DNA from: Rhodospirillaceae bacterium
GTDB taxonomy: Bacteria; Pseudomonadota; Alphaproteobacteria; UBA8366
Reading direction: 5' to 3'
DNA length: 41,137 nt
Assembly: GCA_002716125.1 (NCBI GenBank)
Contig: PAZH01000081.1
Span: forward strand, 74,771-115,907
A program made the position numbers and the translations under genes. Positions 16,327-23,448 of this stretch are shown here, one piece after another. Below the pieces are notes generated by a model. That model was not told the DNA's origin. It searched no databases and saw nothing but the letters and a program-made list of their open reading frames with translations. Each line of letters opens with the position of its first letter. Position 1 is the first letter of the stretch.

Positions 16327-17622
16327 TTAACTCCTCTGAGAAGCGCGAAGCGCTTGGTCTAGATCAGCAATCAAATCTTCTGGGTCTTCTAGACCGATCG
16401 ATAGTCTAATCAGATCCTCGCCGATGCCGCCCGCTTCCAGCTGCTCTTTCGTCAATTGCTGGTGGGTGGTGCTTGCCGGATGAAGGATCAACGATTTGGC
16501 ATCGCCGACATTCGCGAGGTGCGAAAAGACTTCCACGCGTTGAATGACCGTCGCGCCGGCGTTGCGGCCGCCTTTGACCCCGAAACACACGATCGACCCC
16601 GCTCCGTCCGGCAGATACTTCTGCGTCAAAGCCGTGTCCGGATGGTTCGGTAAGCTTGGGTGATTGGCCCAAGCCACCGCATCGTGTCCCGAAAGAAAGG
16701 CGGCCAGTTTCTCCGCATTCGCGACATGGCGTTCAATTCGCATCGGTAACGTCTCGACCCCTTGCAAGATATGGAATGCATTGGTCGGGCTCATGCAGGG
16801 TCCGAAATCCCGCATCCCTTCCAGCCGCGCCCGCATGATAAACGCTGCCGGACCATATTCTTCGGCGAAATTAATGCCATGATAGCCGTCGTAGGGCTCC
16901 GTTAGGGTTGGAAACTTACCGCTGGCCGCCCAATCGAAACGCCCCGAGTCCACAAGTGCACCACCGATCGCGACACCGTGCCCGCCCAACCATTTGGTCG
17001 CCGAATGCATCACAATATCAGCGCCGAATTCGAATGGACGACAGAGATGTGGTGTTGCAAAGGTCGCATCGACCATAAGCGGCAAATTCGCATCGTGGGC
17101 AATCGCCGCCACGGCTTCAAGGTCAAACACTTCCAACCCCGGATTCCCCAACACTTCGCCGAAGACGAGCCGGGTTTCCGGCCGAATGGCATCGCGGATC
17201 GCCTTATGGTCGCGCGGGTCAACCAAAGTCGCCGTAATGCCAAATCGCGGCAGCGTGTATTGGAACATATTGGTTGTGCCGCCGTAGAGCGACGAAGAGG
17301 CTACGATATGTCCTCCCGCCCCCATCAAGGTCGCAATCCCCATGTGCAAAGCAGCCTGTCCGCTCGCCGTGCACAGGGTGCCGACACCACCTTCCAGCGC
17401 CGCGATACGCTCCTCCAGAACGGCGACCGTCGGGTTTGAAATTCGCGAATAGATGTGTCCGGAGACCTCTAGGTTGAAAAGAGCCGCCGCATGATCGGCG
17501 TCCTCGAAGACGAAAGAGGTCGTCTGGTAGATCGGCATAGCGCGAGCACCGGTCGCCGGGTCCGGTTGCTGACCTGCATGCAGGGCCAAAGTCGCTGGTT
17601 TCAAATGATCGGGTTTCACCAT
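16327..17622 (-). CDS. metY: O-acetylhomoserine sulfhydrylase (Cys/Met metabolism PLP enzyme)
   Basis: 431 residues from the ATG at 17622, preceded by GGGAG; a TTG at 17637 would place the ribosome site inside the gene. MetY length (about 430) and pattern fit better than MetB/MetC (about 390). Marks: YSRISNPTVAVLEERIAALEGG in outline at 58-79 (Y58 and R60 touch the PLP phosphate of the neighbouring subunit), SSLYGGTTNMF at 110-120, DATFATPHLCRPFEFGAD, and the PLP lysine K210 in HSATKWLGGHG. The C-terminal SLILHPASTTHQQL and LIRLSIGLEDPEDLI bind the substrate carboxylate. It makes homocysteine from O-acetylhomoserine and sulfide, or methionine from methanethiol. First gene of a three-gene unit with a structured leader. 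Confidence 0.93.
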   Translation of the reverse strand: MVKPDHLKPATLALHAGQQPDPATGARAMPIYQTTSFVFEDADHAAALFNLEVSGHIYSRISNPTVAVLEERIAALEGGVGTLCTASGQAALHMGIATLMGAGGHIVASSSLYGGTTNMFQYTLPRFGITATLVDPRDHKAIRDAIRPETRLVFGEVLGNPGLEVFDLEAVAAIAHDANLPLMVDATFATPHLCRPFEFGADIVMHSATKWLGGHGVAIGGALVDSGRFDWAASGKFPTLTEPYDGYHGINFAEEYGPAAFIMRARLEGMRDFGPCMSPTNAFHILQGVETLPMRIERHVANAEKLAAFLSGHDAVAWANHPSLPNHPDTALTQKYLPDGAGSIVCFGVKGGRNAGATVIQRVEVFSHLANVGDAKSLILHPASTTHQQLTKEQLEAGGIGEDLIRLSIGLEDPEDLIADLDQALRASQRS

Positions 17623-17666
17623 GTCGGTCTCCCGCAAGAGCTAACGAGGCCGGCACATTAGAGCAT

Positions 17667-17695
17667 AAAAAAGAGCCGCTAAAGAGGCGCGGCCC
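17667..17695 (-). terminator. Terminator hairpin in the metY leader
   Basis: Read on the minus strand: GGGCCGC, 9-nt loop, GCGGCTC, then TTTTTT. One G-T pair in a 7-bp stem. It ends only about 45 nt before the metY start. It either ends the upstream DUF1192 transcript or works as an attenuator of metY. Confidence 0.75.
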
Positions 17696-17714
17696 GAGTT
17701 TCAGGGAGGAAATT

Positions 17715-17745
17715 GGGCAGGATTCCGGGGTAATGACCCTGTCCC
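17715..17745. repeat. Palindromic element in the metY leader
   Basis: GGGCAGG (17715-17721) faces CCTGTCCC (17738-17745), with one bulge, and encloses a competing inner stem GGGT-AATG-ACCC (17728-17739). The text resembles the short GTAATGACC-type palindromes seen at RAYT/REP or small mobile repeats; it could equally be part of a regulatory leader RNA. Confidence 0.4.
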
Positions 17746-17833
17746 AAACGCAGCCAATACAGCCGCGTCATCCTAAGTATAAATCTGAAGGTGCTAAAAA
17801 ATGGTTAACGCCCAGATTTAGGCTCGAATCCCG

Positions 17834-18019
17834 TCAACTCTTAAAGACGGCCGAAGCGGCGATCCGTTGCTGCTCTTTCTTCACAATTGCAGACCGGACG
17901 CGTTCAATCTCCGCCTCGAGCTCCGCAATATACTCGTTGAGTTCTTCGATCCCCATAACGTCCAAATCCGTCGGTTTCGGACGTAACGCGCGCGGGAGGT
18001 CATCATCTTCTTCGGCCAT
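17834..18019 (-). CDS. DUF1192 family protein
   Basis: 61 residues: acidic N terminus MAEEDDDLP, LRPKPTDLDVMGIEELNEYI, then an EIERVRSAI helix and KKEQQRIAASAVF. This is the DUF1192 pattern (a short helical protein, LD..SveEL..RI..L..EI.R followed by K....A...F), common beside the quinone oxidoreductase and TrcR genes in Alphaproteobacteria. Function unknown; the helix pair suggests a small coiled-coil dimer. Transcribed away from the oxidoreductase gene. A 12-bp imperfect hairpin (17780-17820) lies just after its stop. Confidence 0.85.
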   Translation of the reverse strand: MAEEDDDLPRALRPKPTDLDVMGIEELNEYIAELEAEIERVRSAIVKKEQQRIAASAVFKS

Positions 18020-18051
18020 TGCTCTCAGCCTTTTGCTCTCAATTCGCCAGC

Positions 18052-18080
18052 TTGCAAGTGTGGTCCGCGCGGGCTAGACC
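18052..18080 (+). promoter_or_regulatory. Promoter of the quinone oxidoreductase gene
   Basis: TTGCAA at 18052-18057, 17-nt spacer, TAGACC at 18075-18080. The -35 box is the same as at rpmE; the -10 is poorer. About 45 nt before the ATG. Confidence 0.45.
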
Positions 18081-18125
18081 TGCAACCCAATTCCAAGCAT
18101 CCAATCGGTCGACGGGAGCAATTAA

Positions 18126-19130
18126 ATGTCTTTGCCCGAAACCATGACGGTGGTCGAAATTTCCGAGTATGGCGGCCCCGAAGTCTTAAAACCTGCGTCA
18201 CGGCCGGTTCCCGAACCGGCATCCGGTGAGGCGTTGATCCGGGTGACCGCCGCAGGAGTCAATCGCCCGGACGCGATCCAGCGCGCCGGCAATTATCCGC
18301 CGCCGGCCGGACAGTCCGATTTACCGGGCCTTGAAGTCTCGGGTGAGATTGTTGCGCTCGGCGATGGCGCTTCGGGCGTCTCAATCGGCGATACGGTCTG
18401 TGCGTTGACGCCTGGCGGCGGCTATGCGGAATATTGCATCGCGCCGGCATCTCATTGCCTTCCGGTTCCCGACGGTATTTCCGTTACGGACGCGGCCGGC
18501 ATTCCGGAAACGAGTTTCACGGTTTGGCACAACGTCTTCCAGCGGGCCTACTTGCAGAAAGGCGAACGTTTCCTTGTGCACGGCGGATCGAGCGGCATCG
18601 GCACAACTGCAATTCAACTCGCCAAAGCGTTTGGCGCGGAAGTGTTCACAACCGCCGGATCGCGCGAGAAATGCGATGCCTGCGAAGCACTCGGCGCAGA
18701 TCTGGCGATTAACTACAAAGAGGAAGACTGGGTCGCCGTCTTGCGGGAGAAGACCGAGAAACAAGGTGTCGATGTCATCCTCGATATGGTTGGCGGCAGT
18801 TACATACAGAAGAATATCGACAGCCTGAATTGGGACGGGCGGTTATCGATCATCGCCTTCCTGACAGGCGCCAAAGCCGAATTGATGCTCGCGCGCTTCA
18901 TGGTGAAACGGCAGACGATGACCGCATCCACATTGCGGGCACAGTCTGACGCAGCGAAAGCAGCGATCGCGGCGGAACTGCGCGAAAAGGTCTGGCCGCT
19001 ATTTGCTTCCGGCAAAGTAAAGCCCGTCATCGATTCGGTTCTGCCACTCTCCGAAGCGGCAAAAGCCCACGAACGGATGGAATCGAGTACGCATATCGGC
19101 AAAATAATTCTACAAATCGGCTCAACCTAA
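18126..19130 (+). CDS. NAD(P)H quinone oxidoreductase, zinc-independent MDR family
   Basis: 334 residues. N-terminal GroES-like domain with VTAAGVNRPDAIQRAGNYPPP in outline and LPGLEVSGEIVALG; then the Rossmann domain with LVHGGSSGIGTTAIQLAKAFGAEV in outline (GGSSGIG-type nucleotide loop). It lacks the catalytic zinc ligands of alcohol dehydrogenases, as QOR/PIG3-type enzymes do. The family reduces quinones or enones with NADPH in the cytoplasm. GGGAG lies upstream of the ATG. It is divergent from DUF1192 and followed by trcR, an order typical of alphaproteobacteria. Confidence 0.92.
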   Translation: MSLPETMTVVEISEYGGPEVLKPASRPVPEPASGEALIRVTAAGVNRPDAIQRAGNYPPPAGQSDLPGLEVSGEIVALGDGASGVSIGDTVCALTPGGGYAEYCIAPASHCLPVPDGISVTDAAGIPETSFTVWHNVFQRAYLQKGERFLVHGGSSGIGTTAIQLAKAFGAEVFTTAGSREKCDACEALGADLAINYKEEDWVAVLREKTEKQGVDVILDMVGGSYIQKNIDSLNWDGRLSIIAFLTGAKAELMLARFMVKRQTMTASTLRAQSDAAKAAIAAELREKVWPLFASGKVKPVIDSVLPLSEAAKAHERMESSTHIGKIILQIGST

Positions 19131-19144
19131 TATAACAGGAAGCA

Positions 19145-19172
19145 TTGCACCGACGACGACGTGCGGTATAAA
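19145..19172 (+). promoter_or_regulatory. trcR promoter
   Basis: TTGCAC at 19145-19150, 16-nt spacer, TATAAA at 19167-19172, about 83 nt before the trcR ATG. It gives trcR and probably the WD40 gene their own transcript. Confidence 0.6.
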
Positions 19173-19254
19173 TGCGTTTAACGGTACCAATGAACGACTG
19201 TCGGACCGATATAGAAGGCTGACGGTACAAAATCGAAATGAATCGAGGATTGTC

Positions 19255-19851
19255 ATGGCGAAACCGCTGATGCCGCAGGCAACGGCCGTATGGCTGGTCG
19301 AGAACACCGGCCTGACGTTCCAGCAAATAGCCGACTTTTGCAATCTGCACGAACTGGAAATCCAGGCGATTGCAGACGAAGAGGTTGCCGTTGGAATGCA
19401 GGGTATCGACCCGATCATCAACGGACAGCTGACGCGCGAAGAAATTGAGCGCTGCGAGGCTGACTCCGCCAACCGACTCGAAATGGCGAAGACGGATATC
19501 CCGCAACCGGTCGCCCGCCCGAAAGGCCCGCGATACACGCCGCTTTCAAGGCGCCAGGAAAAGCCGGATGCGATTGCGTGGATTCTCCGCCATCATCCAG
19601 AGTTATCGGATGCCCAGATCGGCCGGTTGGTCGGCACGACGAAACCGACGATTAACGCTATTCGCGATCGTACGCATCGAAACATGCCGAACCTTCGCCC
19701 GCGCAGCCCGGTCGAGCTTGGCCTGTGCAGTCATGACGATTTAGCGCAAGCTATCGAGAAAGGCCTCAAGGCAGGACGCCAGCCGCGTGTTATCGAGCCT
19801 TTGCCCGAGGAACCGATGGACAATAGTCTGGAGCCGTTCGCAGAGACTTAG
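19255..19851 (+). CDS. trcR: TrcR/DUF1013 cell-cycle transcriptional regulator
   Basis: 198 residues. Matches the DUF1013 (TrcR) family found almost only in Alphaproteobacteria: MAKPLMPQATAVWLVENTGLTFQQIADFC in outline (first HTH-like unit, about 1-45), the middle YTPLSRRQEKPDAIAWILRHHPEL in outline, and a second helix-turn-helix DAQIGRLVGTTKPTINAIRDRTH in outline at about 120-142. The C-terminal region RPRSPVELGLCSHDDL is strongly conserved in the family. TrcR was described as a cell-cycle regulator; DNA binding is inferred from the HTH. The WD40 gene starts 18 nt later. Confidence 0.9.
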   Translation: MAKPLMPQATAVWLVENTGLTFQQIADFCNLHELEIQAIADEEVAVGMQGIDPIINGQLTREEIERCEADSANRLEMAKTDIPQPVARPKGPRYTPLSRRQEKPDAIAWILRHHPELSDAQIGRLVGTTKPTINAIRDRTHRNMPNLRPRSPVELGLCSHDDLAQAIEKGLKAGRQPRVIEPLPEEPMDNSLEPFAET

Positions 19852-19869
19852 TTCCGAAAGGCGCCCAAG

Positions 19870-21672
19870 ATGGGTCGAGGGGTAAATCGAAGCCGGACGC
19901 GAAGCCGTCTTGCAATTTTGGCAGCGTTCCTTCTTCAGGTGCCTTTCGCCACGGCCCAGCAGACAAACCAATATACCGAGCGCGCGCGCCTCACGAATTT
20001 GAGCGAGATCGAATGGTCGGCGCTAGGCCTGTCCAGATACCCGATCAAACTGCCGGTCCCGGCCAAAGAGCATGTTTGGGAACATTTGGGTTCCGTCTCC
20101 TCGGTCAATTTCTCTCCCGACTCGAAAATCGCCGTAACCGGCTCCTGGAAAGAGGGCCGCGCCTACAGCGTCGAAGACGGCAAGCAGCTCTACACATTCA
20201 AGCCGAAGCGCCCCTCCTACGTCATCATCGCAGCCGTAACGCCCGACGGTAAATCCGCGTTCACCGGCGCTGGCGACGGCACAACGCGGGAGTGGGACTT
20301 GAAAACCGGTGAAATGGTTCGCGAGTGGGGCCACTGGAAGGATGTCGAAGATCTCGACTTCTCGCCGGGCGGCGGACGATACGTCGCCACGACCACCGCG
20401 GACCGCACGGCAAAGCTGTGGGACCGGGAGACCGGCGAGAAAATCGTCGAGATGCCCCATAACGGAACCGTGCTCCCGCTCGATTTTACACCGGACGGCG
20501 TGAAACTCATGACCGGTTCGGTGGACAAATTCGCCCGCTTGTGGGACCTGCGAACCGGCCAGCCTCTCCACGAATGGGAACACGACGGGGAAGTCGGCGC
20601 GGTCGACGTCTCGCCGGACGGCCGGTTTGGCTTGAGCGGGGCGAAGGACGGCACCGCACGGCTTTACGACGTCGAGACCGGCGACGAAGTGCATCGTTGG
20701 ACGCACGAGAGTGCCGTCTACGATGTTCATTTCTCACCCGACGGCAAGCTGGCTGTGACCGCGGGCGGCGATAAAGTCGCACGGGTTTGGGACGTCTACG
20801 AGAAGAATCTCGTTCAAACCTTGTCCCATGACGGAATTGTCTCCTACGCACGCTTCACGCCGGACGGCCGGTTTGTCATGACCGGGTCGCGCGATAAAAC
20901 CGCCGGGTTATGGGTGGCGACAACGGGTGCAAAACTTGCCAACATCCCGCTTGGCGACGGCGTGCGTTCGTTGGCGTTTTCCCCCGACGGCCGCTTGGCG
21001 TTGATAGGTTCCTTCGACAAGACCGCGCGATTGGTGGATCACGGTAAATATTTCGACCTCGGCCGGACGGCCGCTTATTACCGCGCCCGTCTCGCGCAAA
21101 TTCTCAATTACAACATAACCCAACATATCCGCCCGCCACCGACCCCACCCGTGATTGCGCCCCGCGGAGAAGAAGAACGCGAATCTCAATATCGCCGCCG
21201 CGTCACGGCCGAGACCGGAGTCTACAACGCCAAGCTTGAGGAATATGCTGCCAAACAAGCCACTTTCCCGGCTTGGCGGCGCAATCAGATCGTTGAATAC
21301 GCGTTCTATTCGGTCTTTGGCGAGCCCATCGTAAAAGACGTCCGGCATGATTCAACCGACGGCCGCACGGTTGTCGTGATCGGCTCGAATAGCGCGCTGG
21401 CAGGCGGGATCGATCGCAATCTGCTTTTGAAAGACAGCGTGCCGCAAGAGAACGCAGACGCCATGAAAGACATCTTGAAGCAAGGTGTCCCCAATATCCG
21501 TGTGAGCTTTGAAAACGGAACGCTGACCTTTGCCGACGGGTTTATCGAAGCCGCGGGCCGCTCATACGAAGGCGAATTTATCGACGACGAAAAAAGCATT
21601 GTCGTCTTCCGAGCGGCGGAAGAGACACAAGAAGCCGAAAGTGCGGAGCAGCCCGCCGGCAAGAAATACTAG
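19870..21672 (+). CDS. Exported eight-repeat WD40 protein with unknown C-terminal domain
   Basis: 600 residues. A signal peptide (RSRLAILAAFLLQVPFATA, about 1-29) directs it to the periplasm. About 70-390 holds eight WD40 repeats of about 40 residues; most carry FSPDG or TPDG and end in WD (e.g. DKFARLWDLRTG, DKVARVWDV). The last two have degenerate ends, so the propeller has seven or eight blades. Residues of about 395-440 form a proline-rich link (RPPPTPPVIAP), followed by a helix rich in R and E and a compact domain to about 585 (FPAWRRNQIVEYAFYSVFG; IVVFRAAEE) that I do not recognise. It directly follows trcR and may share its transcript. Confidence 0.85.
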   Translation: MGRGVNRSRTRSRLAILAAFLLQVPFATAQQTNQYTERARLTNLSEIEWSALGLSRYPIKLPVPAKEHVWEHLGSVSSVNFSPDSKIAVTGSWKEGRAYSVEDGKQLYTFKPKRPSYVIIAAVTPDGKSAFTGAGDGTTREWDLKTGEMVREWGHWKDVEDLDFSPGGGRYVATTTADRTAKLWDRETGEKIVEMPHNGTVLPLDFTPDGVKLMTGSVDKFARLWDLRTGQPLHEWEHDGEVGAVDVSPDGRFGLSGAKDGTARLYDVETGDEVHRWTHESAVYDVHFSPDGKLAVTAGGDKVARVWDVYEKNLVQTLSHDGIVSYARFTPDGRFVMTGSRDKTAGLWVATTGAKLANIPLGDGVRSLAFSPDGRLALIGSFDKTARLVDHGKYFDLGRTAAYYRARLAQILNYNITQHIRPPPTPPVIAPRGEEERESQYRRRVTAETGVYNAKLEEYAAKQATFPAWRRNQIVEYAFYSVFGEPIVKDVRHDSTDGRTVVVIGSNSALAGGIDRNLLLKDSVPQENADAMKDILKQGVPNIRVSFENGTLTFADGFIEAAGRSYEGEFIDDEKSIVVFRAAEETQEAESAEQPAGKKY

Positions 21673-21687
21673 ATTTCGCCACTCCGG

Positions 21688-22692
21688 TTATTTCAGCTTC
21701 CCGGCTTCCTTGTAATAGCGGATCGCCCCTTCGTGCAGCGGAATACCGATTCCATCGAGTGCGGTGTGTAACGTGACCAGCTTCGCCTTCGGATGACCAT
21801 TGGACAAAAGACGCTGGGCTTCTTCACGCCAAAGCGACTGTGTAATCGTATAGACGATATCCGCGGGCAGTCGCTCCGAGACGACCATCAGAGCGCTCAC
21901 ATTAAGCGTCGCGATTTCTGCTTCGTTGTTATATGTGCCGGCAGGAATTTTTCCGCGACTGAGAAAGCCGTATTCCAGCAACGCTATATCGACGGCCGGA
22001 CCATCGATCGGCAAAACCTCAGCGTGACCGCTCGAGACAACCCGACTAACGTTTTGCGATGGAAAGCCCGCCACGGCAAAAAACGCATCCAGTTCACCCG
22101 CGATCACTTTCGCCGCCGCAATATCTGGCGAAAGATAACGCGCCTTCACGCCAGATTTCTCGTCGATCCCCGCCAGACTAAGAACGATCCAGGCGTCAAC
22201 AAGTGTTCCGGACGTTCGAGCTCCGAGGGACACAGCGCGCCCCTTTAAATCTTCGAGCGTCTTAATTCCCGATTTTCGGCGCGCCACGACATGTATGCTT
22301 TCCGGATAAAGGCTGGCGATAACCCGCAGGCCCTTCATCGGCGCCTTTCCTTCAAAAATGCCAATTCCGCGATGCGCCCAAAAGGCCACATCGGACTGAA
22401 CGAAACCGGCTTCCAAACGGCCTTCAACAATACCCGCGACAATCGCAACCGAACCAAGCGACGTTAATGCGACAGCTGTCATCCCCTGGACGCCGCATGT
22501 TCCGCCTTCATTGCATGGTCGCGAACCGGGTGGATTGCCGATAATGCCCGCGATCGTTTGCCCCACCGGATAATAGGTCCCGCCAATTCCACCGGTTCCG
22601 ATCCGAAACAGTGTGCCGTTCTGGGCTTCTGCGACCGTAGAAACCGCCAAGAACGCGAAAACCGCTGAAATTCCAATGAGCCGTCTGAGCAT
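21688..22692 (-). CDS. TAXI-family TRAP transporter solute-binding protein
   Basis: 334 residues from the ATG at 22692 (AAGGAT upstream; an earlier ATG at 22716 has no ribosome site). Signal peptide about 1-23 (VFAFLAVSTVAEA). The TAXI pattern is clear: FRIGTGGIGGTYYPVGQTIA in outline, then TSLGSVAIVAGIVEGRLEAGFVQSDVAFWAHRG in outline, LYPESIHVVAR and GRAVSLGARTSGTLVDA. These periplasmic proteins bind small acids such as glutamate or fumarate-like compounds for TRAP permeases. No TRAP membrane subunit is encoded in the window, so it is an orphan here. Convergent with the WD40 gene (15 nt apart). Confidence 0.9.
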   Translation of the reverse strand: MLRRLIGISAVFAFLAVSTVAEAQNGTLFRIGTGGIGGTYYPVGQTIAGIIGNPPGSRPCNEGGTCGVQGMTAVALTSLGSVAIVAGIVEGRLEAGFVQSDVAFWAHRGIGIFEGKAPMKGLRVIASLYPESIHVVARRKSGIKTLEDLKGRAVSLGARTSGTLVDAWIVLSLAGIDEKSGVKARYLSPDIAAAKVIAGELDAFFAVAGFPSQNVSRVVSSGHAEVLPIDGPAVDIALLEYGFLSRGKIPAGTYNNEAEIATLNVSALMVVSERLPADIVYTITQSLWREEAQRLLSNGHPKAKLVTLHTALDGIGIPLHEGAIRYYKEAGKLK

Positions 22693-22835
22693 CGCCGATA
22701 TCCTTATTTCGTCCATAAAAAGCGTACCCCATACATTTAGAACCGCAAAGGTTGATGAAGTATGAATTCATGGCTGGCAAGGCGACCCCGACGCTCTAAT
22801 TAACCGCACGAAACACTACCGAAAGGGCCCGCCCC

Positions 22836-23441
22836 ATGAAAATTCACCACGCACCCAATACCCGCTCCGTACGCGCCATTTGGCTGATGGAGGAACTTGG
22901 CCTGTCGTATGACGTCGAAAAATACAAACTGGGCGATCCCGCTATGCGGTCTCCGGACTACCTGAAAGTCCACCCGATGGGTCGCGTCCCCGCGCTCGAA
23001 GACGGTGATGTCACGATATTCGAAAGCGGTGCCATCGTTGAATACGTGCTATCCCGCCACGGTGGCGGTCGAATGCGCCCGTCACCGGACTCAGCCGATT
23101 TTCCATCGTATCTGCAATGGCTGCACTACGCCGAAGGCATGATCATGCCGCCGGTTAACACCATTGTTGTCGAGACCATTTTGTTGCCGCCGGAGCGACG
23201 CAACGATGACAACGTCAACCGCGCCACCAAGCTGCTCAGCCGGATGTTGCAGGCCGTCGACGCACATATGGAAGGCCGGGAGTATATCGCCGGCGAATTT
23301 TCAGGTGCTGACATCATGACAGGTCACGCCTGCACCGTTTCGAAACGGCTCGGCGCGGATGTCTCGGACAAGCCGAACGTCGAAGCGTATATCGAACGCT
23401 GCAACGCTCGGCCCGCCCTCCAGAAAGCTTGGACTGTTTAG
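22836..23441 (+). CDS. Glutathione S-transferase
   Basis: 201 residues. N-terminal thioredoxin-like domain (about 1-78): HHAPNTRSVRAIWLMEELGL in outline with S10/R11 at the glutathione-activating turn, HPMGRVPALEDGD (cis-proline) and FESGAIVEY (glutathione gamma-glutamyl contact). C-terminal helical domain (about 85-200) with DIMTGHA in the N-capping box (S/T..D). The family conjugates glutathione to electrophiles or reduces peroxides. The missing tyrosine at the turn points to beta/theta-like bacterial GSTs. GAAAGGG lies upstream. It ends 7 nt before the convergent propionyl-CoA synthetase gene. Confidence 0.93.
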   Translation: MKIHHAPNTRSVRAIWLMEELGLSYDVEKYKLGDPAMRSPDYLKVHPMGRVPALEDGDVTIFESGAIVEYVLSRHGGGRMRPSPDSADFPSYLQWLHYAEGMIMPPVNTIVVETILLPPERRNDDNVNRATKLLSRMLQAVDAHMEGREYIAGEFSGADIMTGHACTVSKRLGADVSDKPNVEAYIERCNARPALQKAWTV

Positions 23442-23448
23442 CGCAACA

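Noticed and set aside
17638..17833. SAM-II riboswitch before metY
   Set aside because: The conserved SAM-II core and its 3' GCTAAAAAG segment are not present in the correct order or strand; GCTAAAAAA at 17793 is on the plus strand.
17820..17835. tRNA T-loop-like text (CTCGAATCCC)
   Set aside because: No acceptor stem, anticodon arm or D arm can be built around it; it overlaps the end of the DUF1192 gene.
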